Positions 1-5,625 of a DNA stretch of 5,665 nt are shown one piece after another. This DNA is from Verrucomicrobiota bacterium. GTDB lineage: Bacteria; Verrucomicrobiota; Verrucomicrobiae; Chthoniobacterales; UBA10450. The number at the start of each line of letters is the position of its first letter. Within the stretch, counting starts at the first letter, position 1. Where the stretch lies: the NCBI GenBank assembly GCA_005887855.1, contig VBQB01000161.1, forward strand, positions 1-5,665, read 5' to 3'. Below the pieces are notes generated by a model. It was not told the DNA's origin. It saw nothing but the letters and a program-made list of their open reading frames with translations, and made no database searches. Made by a program: the position numbers and the translations under genes.

Positions 1-1
1 C

Positions 2-1249
2 TACGACCGTAAGCTCGTCGATATCTTCAGTGTCGAGAGCGAAATCGCCAGAGCAATCGCCGAGGCGTTGCAAGCGAAGCTTAGTGGCGGCGAACAACGA
101 GCCTTGGCGGTTAAGCCGACCAACAATCCAGAGGCTTACGACGCGTACCTCCGGGGCTTGGCTCTTGAAGCGCGCACGACGTCCTCTCTAGTCGATCAAG
201 CGAAGGTCGTCGGCTTTTACGAGCGGGCGGTGCAGCTCGACCCAGCTTTTGCGCTGGCCTGGGCCAGACTCGCTCGTGCGAACGCTCAAACCTATTTCGG
301 CGGTCTAGACTCGACCACCGCTCACCGTGACGCCACGGAGCGGGCCTTAAACACCGCGCAAAAACTCCAACCGAACTCGCCCGAAACCCTGCTCGCGCAG
401 GCCTATTACCAATACTGGGTGCTGCGGAATTACGACCTTGCCAAAGCGACGTTCGGCCGCGTCCGGGACCTTTTGCCGGGCAGCAGCGATGTCCCTGGTG
501 CTCTCGCCCTAATCGCCCGACGACAAGGGCACTGGGATGAAAGCGTTGCCCATTGGGAGCAAACCCTTGTGCTCGATCCACGCAACACTGAATGGCTAGG
601 GACCGCGGCGGAGACTTATGGGATGCTTCGGCAATTCCCGGCTGCGCTAAAAACCTACGATAGGTTGTTGGACATTGTTCCGAATAACCCCGACACGGTC
701 GCGTCCGAAGCAAGAATTTATCAATCCGAGGGCAATCTGGAACAAGCCAAAAAATTGCTGGCTGGCGTAAACGCACAGACCCCTTCGGCTATTGCCTTCC
801 TAACGAAGATGAACCAATTGTTTCTGGAGCGGCATTTCGATGAAGCTATTCGATTGATTCATAGCCGACTCACTGAATATCGCGACCTGTCTGACATCGA
901 AAGGTTGTTTGATCAATACTTATTGGTGTTAGCCCAGGAGTATGCCGCCGATATTGCCGGGGCGAGAGCTATTGCTCAACAAGTGCTGGGTCCGCTAGAA
1001 ACGCTCTGCCGGAAGGACCCTGATAACTCAAATTTTGCGCAGCTGCTTTCGATAATTCATGCTGTGCTCGGCGAGAAGGATGCAGCGATAAAAGAAGCTG
1101 AGCGTGCGATCACGCTGCGGCCAACTGTGAAGGATGCAGTGGATGGGCCTACGAATGATGAGAATTTGGCCTTTGTCGAGGTCTTAGTCGGCGACAAAAA
1201 CCGCGCGATTCCAACGCTGCAGCGTCTTTTGGAGATTCCGTATAGGTAA
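2..1249 (+). CDS. FlgO/TolB-like TPR protein, 5'-truncated by window edge, frame broken at 3' end
   Basis: The open frame enters from the left edge (codons from base 2, beginning YDRKLVDIFSVESEIA) and reads to TAA at 1247-1249, so the TTG at 68 is not a real start. The entering residues match the paralogue at 1618-3450 from about its residue 219 (YDRDLADVFAIQSEIA). This is the end of the FlgO/TolB-like domain, so roughly the first 220 residues (membrane anchor and most of that domain) probably lie outside the window. The rest is helical TPR repeats with typical elements such as YERAVQLDPAFALAWARLA and HWEQTLVLDPRN. TPRs mediate protein-protein contacts; by family this is a membrane-attached scaffold or sensor-like protein facing the periplasm, with unknown partner. 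The frame ends at LLEIPYR, but the following bases in the +1-shifted frame encode the usual C-terminus of this family, so the native protein was probably 33 residues longer. Family assignment is firm; exact role unknown. Confidence 0.85.
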   Translation, partial: YDRKLVDIFSVESEIARAIAEALQAKLSGGEQRALAVKPTNNPEAYDAYLRGLALEARTTSSLVDQAKVVGFYERAVQLDPAFALAWARLARANAQTYFGGLDSTTAHRDATERALNTAQKLQPNSPETLLAQAYYQYWVLRNYDLAKATFGRVRDLLPGSSDVPGALALIARRQGHWDESVAHWEQTLVLDPRNTEWLGTAAETYGMLRQFPAALKTYDRLLDIVPNNPDTVASEARIYQSEGNLEQAKKLLAGVNAQTPSAIAFLTKMNQLFLERHFDEAIRLIHSRLTEYRDLSDIERLFDQYLLVLAQEYAADIAGARAIAQQVLGPLETLCRKDPDNSNFAQLLSIIHAVLGEKDAAIKEAERAITLRPTVKDAVDGPTNDENLAFVEVLVGDKNRAIPTLQRLLEIPYR

Positions 1250-1346
1250 CTGCCTTACGCCGGCGCATCTAAGGCTCCATCCGCAATGGGACCCCTTGCG
1301 TGGTGATCCCGCTTTCCAAAAACTCTGCGAAGAGAAGAAACCGTGA
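1245..1346 (+). pseudogene. Out-of-frame C-terminal remnant of the first TPR gene (frameshift)
   Basis: Dropping one base at about 1244 makes the frame run GGT AAC TGC CTT ACG CCG and on to TGA at 1344-1346. It gives 33 residues containing LRLHPQWDPLRGDPAFQKL. A motif of the form L-x-L-H-P-x-W-D-P-L-R-x-D-P-x-F is the standard C-terminal ending of these TPR proteins, so this is the missing tail of the upstream gene. It is either a genuine single-base insertion or a sequencing/assembly error. A programmed frameshift is unlikely, as no slippery heptamer is seen at the junction (TATAGGTAA). Confidence 0.8.
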
Positions 1347-1617
1347 ACCTGCTCGATTCCGGTCAACCGTGGATTCCAACGGGCGAACCCCCCGGTTCCA
1401 CCGCCCACGGCTGACTAACCCAGTGCGCTGTCTGCGCCCGAGCGAAAGGGACCTGCCAGGCGGCGGTCCAACGCTATAGCGAACCTGACCGCCAAACATT
1501 CAGCATTGTCGAGTTGAGTGGTAAGACAACAAGACTTCGTCCCCCCAGCGTAAAACTCTCCGAGCTCGCCTAGACGAGTTGAGGTTTTGGGCGATTGTAC
1601 ATGGAGGGTACCTCGCC
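1347..1617. other. Intergenic spacer between the two TPR paralogues
   Basis: About 270 bp without a convincing gene; short antisense frames here lack recognisable products. It holds a loose inverted repeat, CCGTGG at 1367-1372 with CCACGG at 1405-1410, around a C/G-rich core but without a T tract, so it is a weak terminator candidate at best. The 9-mer CGAGTTGAG occurs twice, at 1510-1518 and 1575-1583. I cannot place a confident sigma-70 promoter, although a promoter for the downstream gene would be expected here. Confidence 0.5.
1603..1608 (+). promoter_or_regulatory. Ribosome binding site deciding the start of the second TPR gene
   Basis: GGAGGG lies 9 nt before the ATG at 1618, an almost ideal Shine-Dalgarno position. 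It selects this ATG over the in-frame TTG at 1579, which has no comparable site. The protein from 1618 begins MNGFFEEAKQRKVYRVAAAY, the expected start of this family's membrane anchor. Confidence 0.8.
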
Positions 1618-3450
1618 ATGAACGGCTTCTTCGAGGAGGCAAAACAGCGTAAAGTTTATCGGGTTGCCGCCGCTTACCTCATCGCCGCGGCAGGCGTTAT
1701 ACAAATGGCGTCCGCTGCATTTCCGGCCTGGGAATTACCAAACTGGGGGTTGCGCTTGGTGATCGTCCTTTTGCTCCTCGGTTTTCCGATCGCCCTTATG
1801 CTTGCCTGGGCCTACGACATTACCGCGCAGGGCCTTGTGGTGACGCCAACGACGGCGGTGCCCCGAGCGCATCGGCGTCGGAACATAATCATGCTTGTGG
1901 CTACCGGCGTGACTATTTCTGCCACCGCCGGGTTCTTTCTCCTCCCGCGGGTCTCGGCGCACAAGATCGATAAGTCGATTGCGGTGCTACCATTTGAAAA
2001 TCTGAGCGAAGAAAAAACAAACGCCTTCTTTGCGGACGGCATGCAGGATGAAATTCTAACCAACCTTTCTAGGATTGCGGATCTGAGAGTGATCAGCCGC
2101 ACGAGCGTGATGCAATACAAAAGCGGGATCGCGCGCAATCTGCGCGAGATTGGCCAGCAACTCGGGGTGGCGCATGTCGTGGAAGGAAGCGTTCAGCGCT
2201 CTGGCAGTCGCGTGCGCATCAACGCGCAGTTGGTCGATGTGCGCACCGACCGGCATCTGTGGGGGCAAACTTATGACCGCGACCTTGCGGATGTGTTCGC
2301 GATTCAAAGCGAGATCGCAACGACCATCGCGGACCAGTTGGAGGCCAAACTCTCGCCAGCTGAAAAAGACGCCATCGAACGTGCCCCGACGAGCGACATC
2401 ACCGCCTTCGATCTCTACACCCTCGCCAAAAATCTATGTCTGACGGCGTTCGGCAGCAGTACTACGAAAGCGAATTTGCTACAGGCGGCCGACCTGCTCA
2501 ACCAGGCTGTCGCACGCGATCCATCGTTTCTCCAAGCGTATTGCCAGCTCGCTTTCGCTCATGACGGCGTTTATTTCGTCGGCTTCGACCATACTCCGGC
2601 GCGCCTCGCCCAGGCGGAATCGGCGGTCCAAGCGGCGTCTCGTCTCCAACCGAACGCTGGGGAAACGCACCTCGCGCGCGCCCAAAATCTTTATTGGGGA
2701 TATCTCGATTACGATGGCGCTTTGGCTGAACTGGAAGTTGCCACGCAGAGCCTGCCCAATCATCCGCGAGTAGTCGAGTTGAAGGGTTACATCAAAAGGC
2801 GTCAGGGGCGCTGGGACGAATCTATTAGAGATCTTAATCGGGCCATTGAGCTCGACCCGCACAACATTTTAACATTGCAGCAGACTGCGCAGACTCATCA
2901 AGTTCTCCGGCGCTATGTTGACGAAAAATCGCTGTTGGCGCGCGCATTGGCCTTCGAACCCAACGACGCTGTTACAAAAGTGCAGCATGCGTTCGTGGAA
3001 CTGGATTCAAAAGCCGATACCCGACCGTTGCATCAAATGATCGAGTCAATTCGGCCCGCTGCGATTCCGAGTATAGCAAATAATTGGCTCGTTTGTGCCC
3101 TAGCCGAACGCGACGGCACCGCCGCCGAAAATGCCTTAACCGCGTTTGGTGGGAGTCAAATCACCTTTGGTTCGGCCGAGAATGTTCTTTTTAATCGTCT
3201 ATTTGTAGAAGGCGTTATCGCTCGCATAACGAAAAATGAGGATAGAGCGCGGTCCGCTTTTATCGCTGCCCGCGCGGAGCAGGAGAAAATCATCCAAGCT
3301 CAGCCAAATTACGGGCCGGCGCTGTGCGTGCTTGGTTTGATCGACGCCGGGCTCGGCCGGAGAGAGGAAGCATTGCGCGAAGGCCGGCGCGCGGTCGAGG
3401 TTCTTCCAGTAGAAAAAGATCAGTTCGGTGGCAACGTGATGACGGGTTAG
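1618..3450 (+). CDS. Membrane-anchored FlgO/TolB-like domain TPR protein, C-terminally truncated
   Basis: The product is 610 residues. Three hydrophobic helices are visible at about 15-35, 45-64 (LRLVIVLLLLGFPIALMLAW) and 89-109, the last preceded by a basic stretch (RAHRRR). A FlgO/TolB N-terminal-like domain follows at about 118-250, with the signature SIAVLPFENLS, FADGMQDEILTNLSRI, GVAHVVEGSVQRSG and DRHLWGQTYDRDL. TPRs fill about 283-440 and 530-600. Family members are inner-membrane proteins whose TolB-like and TPR parts probably bind other envelope proteins; no catalytic residues are seen. The N-terminus is not a CadC-type winged helix. The protein ends at EKDQFGGNVMTG, about 60 residues before the normal family end, and lacks the final WDPLR-x-DP motif found after the paralogue upstream. 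The stop TAG is supplied by the GTTAGGC heptamer at 3446-3452, so the gene seems to have been cut by insertion or recombination. It faces the DUF1697 gene tail to tail with 12 bp between stop codons. Confidence 0.88.
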   Translation: MNGFFEEAKQRKVYRVAAAYLIAAAGVIQMASAAFPAWELPNWGLRLVIVLLLLGFPIALMLAWAYDITAQGLVVTPTTAVPRAHRRRNIIMLVATGVTISATAGFFLLPRVSAHKIDKSIAVLPFENLSEEKTNAFFADGMQDEILTNLSRIADLRVISRTSVMQYKSGIARNLREIGQQLGVAHVVEGSVQRSGSRVRINAQLVDVRTDRHLWGQTYDRDLADVFAIQSEIATTIADQLEAKLSPAEKDAIERAPTSDITAFDLYTLAKNLCLTAFGSSTTKANLLQAADLLNQAVARDPSFLQAYCQLAFAHDGVYFVGFDHTPARLAQAESAVQAASRLQPNAGETHLARAQNLYWGYLDYDGALAELEVATQSLPNHPRVVELKGYIKRRQGRWDESIRDLNRAIELDPHNILTLQQTAQTHQVLRRYVDEKSLLARALAFEPNDAVTKVQHAFVELDSKADTRPLHQMIESIRPAAIPSIANNWLVCALAERDGTAAENALTAFGGSQITFGSAENVLFNRLFVEGVIARITKNEDRARSAFIAARAEQEKIIQAQPNYGPALCVLGLIDAGLGRREEALREGRRAVEVLPVEKDQFGGNVMTG

Positions 3451-3452
3451 GC
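3443..3452. repeat. attC/core-type recombination heptamer at the left boundary of the cassette region
   Basis: CGGGTTAGGC contains GTTAGGC (3446-3452), which fits the integron core consensus GTTRRRY; the reverse strand reads GCCTAAC (RYYYAAC). The same 10-mer recurs at 5063-5072, after the MAPEG gene. Here it supplies the stop codon of the truncated TPR gene, and the upstream bases are TPR coding sequence, so 3446/3447 (G^TT) is the likely junction. A second near copy (CTTAGGC, 3462-3468) overlaps the DUF1697 stop. No full attC partner lies to the left. Confidence 0.6.
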
Positions 3453-3462
3453 AATGTATGGC

Positions 3463-3978
3463 TTAGGCCTTGGCACACTTCTTTACTGTCTCCCACGTGC
3501 GAGTAGTCACGGGTGATCCAAAAGTCGCTTTGATCAGCTCCATGAATACCGCCCTCTTCGGGCCGGGCACATACGCGCTAAATGCCTCGCGATGCTTTAC
3601 GGCCAATATTTGTGCGCCGTCTCTTTCAATAGGCAGCCTCGACTTCAGGGCTGGTAGCCTACGCGCAAATGTGACCACCCGCTTCGCATTACTCGGCAAA
3701 GCGAACCCCGAATAAGGGTCCCTCTCGATCAAGCTCTGAAGCTCCTCGACCGACCGAACAATCGTATAAAAGGACCGGCCTAACCGCTTTGTAAATGTAG
3801 CTTCAATCTGCCCCTCAATCACTGCTGCGGACTTACTCGAAGTGTCGAAAGCTGCATTTCCACTCGAAAGGACAGTCTTTACGTTGCTGTAACCGGCAGT
3901 CTCCAAACAGCGCTTGAAGTCCACCATCTTGAGGTTCATTGGGCTCACGCCACGAAGAAAAGCAACGTATCTGAACAT
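3463..3978 (-). CDS. DUF1697 family protein (cassette gene 1)
   Basis: The product is 171 residues, the usual length for DUF1697. The N-terminal signature is clear: RYVAFLRGVSPMNLKMVDFKRCLETAGYSNVKTVLSSGN, matching the family pattern Y-x-A-x-L-R-G-(I/V) ... K-M-x-x-L ... L-x-S-G-N. It is soluble, with no signal peptide or membrane helix. DUF1697 proteins are widespread small bacterial proteins with no established biochemical function, so none is claimed. The ATG at 3978 follows a GTTAGGC heptamer (- strand 4001 to 3995) by only 16 nt, and no Shine-Dalgarno sequence is visible in that leader. The stop (TAA, 3465-3463) lies 10 nt before another core heptamer. Such tight packing between core sites is typical of integron gene cassettes. 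No promoter of its own is recognisable. Confidence 0.88.
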   Translation of the reverse strand: MFRYVAFLRGVSPMNLKMVDFKRCLETAGYSNVKTVLSSGNAAFDTSSKSAAVIEGQIEATFTKRLGRSFYTIVRSVEELQSLIERDPYSGFALPSNAKRVVTFARRLPALKSRLPIERDGAQILAVKHREAFSAYVPGPKRAVFMELIKATFGSPVTTRTWETVKKCAKA

Positions 3979-3994
3979 AATTTTGGTTTGGACG

Positions 3995-4256
3995 GCCTAA
4001 CGAGACACAAGATCAGCGAACGCGAGCCCGCTGCAACAGGACTGTCAACCAACGGCTGGATGGCAAACACTCATGAGGTGGATCATAGGCCTTCTCGCGG
4101 TTCGCTGCATCGCCTCCATGAGAAGGTATTCAAGTTAAGATTTGGGTTCATTTTGGTTTGCGGGCGATTGGGATCGTGCTTCCATGCGGACTCATTGTTT
4201 TGGTCCAGGTTTAGATCCGGTTGCACTCTCCGCCTTCTCATCTAATCTGGTTAGCG
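3995..4256. repeat. Putative long or composite attC site between cassette genes 1 and 2
   Basis: A 262-bp gene-free spacer bounded by GCCTAAC (3995-4001) and GTTAGCG (4250-4256), an imperfect core overlapping the stop of the membrane-protein gene. Inside both ends is a related arm in inverted orientation: GAGACACAAGAT (4002-4013) and ATCTAATCTG (4240-4249). Further in, CAGCGAACGCGAG (4014-4026) can pair with CTCGCGGTTCGCTG (4094-4107) leaving one bulged G, and ATGAGAAGG (4118-4126) pairs perfectly with CCTTCTCAT (4233-4241). An 11-bp direct repeat, ATTTTGGTTTG, lies at 3980-3990 and 4150-4160. Paired arms with an unpaired base are what attC folding requires, but the length exceeds usual attC sites, so it may be two sites fused or a degraded one. 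An open frame across it on the + strand has no recognisable product and is judged noise. Confidence 0.5.
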
Positions 4257-4850
4257 CCTGACATGCAACAACGGAGAGACCTCGAATCCAATGATTACGG
4301 CCCATAGGAAAAAAAGGATCGCCATCGTCGAATGGGTGCGGATGCGCGTTGATCGAAAGCCGACAACCGCTGCCAGAAGGCCTGCGAAATCAAATCCCCA
4401 AGTCAAAATGCCCGTTCCCTTGATGTAGGCCAGACCACCTTTCATGTATGAATCTATGAGATCAATGATGAGGCTAAGCGCAAAAACCGAATAGAACCAG
4501 CGGCGCTTGGCCAGGAAATATTCATTCAAGTCGTCCACCTTGTCCCAGTCCCGGGGAATAAGAAGAGCCACCTGAAGAAACAGGACCACTGCGTAGCAGA
4601 TGACGAGGAAGTAGTTCCACAGGGTCCACTGTTTCAGAATTTCAAGCAGGCGAAACTCCCACCACCAGAAAAGCACCATCAAGAGAAACAAGTAGGCCAA
4701 CCAGAAAACAGTCGCCCAACTAATACGCAATGGGCGCGTGTTCTCTGTAAGACGTTCGATGGCACCACTAAGTCCTAAAAGGAGATTGGTAATCCCCAGG
4801 CCGATGATTATGGAGATCAGCACCATCACGTGCTGGAACTGGTCGCTCAT
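4251..4850 (-). CDS. Six-helix integral membrane protein of unknown function (cassette gene 2)
   Basis: The product is 199 residues and very hydrophobic. Helices are likely at about 7-30 (VMVLISIIIGLGITNLLLGL), 43-64, 77-98, 117-135, 145-165 and 172-192. A tryptophan-rich WWWEF follows helix 2, and a charged loop (PRDWDKVDDLNEY) lies between helices 3 and 4. I recognise a style shared with uncharacterised membrane proteins (N-terminal SIIIGLGIT, then WWWEF) but no named family; there is no transporter, enzyme or toxin motif. The ATG at 4850 follows an ATTAGGC heptamer (- strand 4879 to 4873) by 22 nt, and the leader has only a weak purine stretch (GAGTG) as ribosome binding site. The TAA stop (4253-4251) is embedded in the next core-like heptamer. 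This gives the same layout as the neighbouring genes on the same strand. Confidence 0.75.
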   Translation of the reverse strand: MSDQFQHVMVLISIIIGLGITNLLLGLSGAIERLTENTRPLRISWATVFWLAYLFLLMVLFWWWEFRLLEILKQWTLWNYFLVICYAVVLFLQVALLIPRDWDKVDDLNEYFLAKRRWFYSVFALSLIIDLIDSYMKGGLAYIKGTGILTWGFDFAGLLAAVVGFRSTRIRTHSTMAILFFLWAVIIGFEVSPLLHVRR

Positions 4851-4872
4851 ATCACTCGAGGAGATTCGCTAG

Positions 4873-5072
4873 GCCTAATGAGAAAGAGATAAGCCACGGC
4901 AGGGTGTCGTAGCAAGCTCCCGAAAGACAACGGCAAGAAACCCAAATGTGCGAAGATTCACCGTAACCATTCCTGCCGTTGCGAGAGGGAAGCGATTAAA
5001 GGCAGCACGGCGTGAATTGTGCCGAATCATTCGACGTGCGTTTCAGCCGCGGCGGCGCGTTGCGGGTTAGGC
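4873..5072. repeat. Putative attC site between cassette genes 2 and 3
   Basis: Exactly 200 bp between GCCTAAT (4873-4879, core with one change) and GTTAGGC (5066-5072, perfect core). Inside the cores, GCCACGGCAG (4893-4902) faces CAGCCGCGGC (5044-5053), pairing at 8 of 10 positions. They are separated from the cores by 13 and 12 nt, the symmetrical R-box/L-box arrangement expected of attC. A further inverted pair sits inside: CAACGGCA (4928-4935) with TGCCGTTG (4974-4981). The right core contains the MAPEG stop codon. No open frame of note occurs here. Without folding energies or a covariance-model score this remains a structural reading; the length is at the upper end of known attC sites. 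Confidence 0.55.
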
Positions 5073-5483
5073 GTAATTCGTAGGGCTCTGACATAAGATC
5101 GCGATGAGAAGAAGGATAATGCCAATCACAGCGGCGTTCCAGCACAAGACCGAACGGAGCAAACTAAAACCGGCTGCGGCAAAGATCAGATAACCAACAC
5201 GCCCCCAGAAATACAAATGCGCACCCATGACGGTGAGCAGACTGTGGTGGTTAGTAAGACGCGCAAGTAACTCCAGTGCGGCAAAGAAAGGGAATGTTTC
5301 GAGAAAATTGGTAGTCGCCTGGTCGACCCGATTCGCCAGACCGCGAAGTGGTGGAACGTCCTCTTCGCGGCTGCTGGCAGTCCAACGATAACCGCGCTGC
5401 CAGCTGATTAGATGTGAACTGGCGATCAAATGGACCAACCCGAGAACAGTGCTAGCAGTGAGGAGCCGTAGCTCGGTGTCCAT
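5067..5483 (-). CDS. MAPEG family membrane protein (cassette gene 3)
   Basis: The product is 138 residues, the normal MAPEG size, with four predicted membrane helices (about 6-24, 62-80, 84-104, 112-131). The diagnostic segment is RVDQATTNFLETFPFF (about residues 52-67), carrying the conserved R, N, E and P of the family. The later G-A-H-L-Y-F-W-G-R-V-G-Y matches the usual helix 3 pattern. MAPEG proteins are trimeric membrane proteins; eukaryotic members are glutathione transferases and eicosanoid enzymes, while the substrate of this bacterial branch is not known and is not inferred. The ATG at 5483 lies 13 nt after a GTTAGGC heptamer (- strand 5503 to 5497) with no Shine-Dalgarno sequence. 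The stop TAA (5069-5067) sits inside the next heptamer. The gene is flanked by a perfect 12-bp inverted repeat (5066-5077 and 5492-5503). Confidence 0.88.
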   Translation of the reverse strand: MDTELRLLTASTVLGLVHLIASSHLISWQRGYRWTASSREEDVPPLRGLANRVDQATTNFLETFPFFAALELLARLTNHHSLLTVMGAHLYFWGRVGYLIFAAAGFSLLRSVLCWNAAVIGIILLLIAILCQSPTNYA

Positions 5484-5491
5484 GCGCGCTG

Positions 5492-5514
5492 ATTACGCCT
5501 AACTAGAATTAGAT
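5492..5514. repeat. Core heptamer plus conserved arm before the MAPEG gene; right end of the visible array
   Basis: ATTACGCCTAAC (5492-5503) is the exact inverse of GTTAGGCGTAAT at 5066-5077. The adjacent TAGAATTAGAT (5504-5514) resembles the arms at 4002-4013 (GAGACACAAGAT) and 4880-4890 (GAGAAAGAGAT). On the - strand this reads as an ATCT-N3-TCT box followed by GTTAGGC, just before the MAPEG start. It is probably one half of a third attC site. I find no clear partner core to its right; the closest is GTTGAGG at 5619-5625, without matching arms. Confidence 0.5.
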
Positions 5515-5625
5515 TGCATCTTGCAGTCTATTTCTTGCCGCAAGTAGGGAAAGTGGTCAAAGGGCTGCATGGTTCTTAGAATCCTGTCTCTTGCCTTGAG
5601 CTCGAGCCAGCCGGAACGTTGAGGG
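5504..5625. other. Gene-free stretch right of the MAPEG cassette
   Basis: About 120 bp with stops in all + frames and no recognisable product. In particular, it does not encode the missing C-terminus of the truncated TPR gene. It presumably holds the rest of a third attC-like site and/or the upstream region of the gene starting near 5626. No promoter or terminator can be named with confidence. Confidence 0.4.

Noticed and set aside
111..776. A 221-codon frame on the - strand opposite the first TPR gene
   Set aside because: Its composition is arginine- and proline-rich, as expected of an antisense shadow; the + strand frame has clear TPR homology.
1367..1410. Possible rho-independent terminator after the first TPR gene
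   Set aside because: Only 6-bp arms around a long core and no T-run follow it.
1510..1583. Direct repeat CGAGTTGAG upstream of the second TPR gene as an operator
   Set aside because: Two copies of a 9-mer 65 bp apart with no symmetry or promoter context; too weak to call.
4086..4151. A 22-codon mini-gene on the - strand starting near the second ATTTTGGTTTG copy
   Set aside because: It lacks a core heptamer and ribosome binding site, and the peptide has no recognisable features; the repeat is reported instead.
3988..4245. An 85-codon open frame on the + strand across the spacer between DUF1697 and the membrane gene
   Set aside because: It starts at TTG with no ribosome binding site, has no recognisable domain, and is laid over inverted repeats; best read as chance.
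3443..5514. Interpreting the repeated heptamers as a CRISPR array or as insertion-sequence ends
   Set aside because: Spacing is hundreds of bases with genes between, there is no transposase and no target-site duplication; the core consensus and gene packing fit integron cassettes better.
5504..5625. The missing C-terminus of the truncated TPR gene on the far side of the array
   Set aside because: All three + frames were read; none gives the expected WDPLR-type tail, and stops are frequent.
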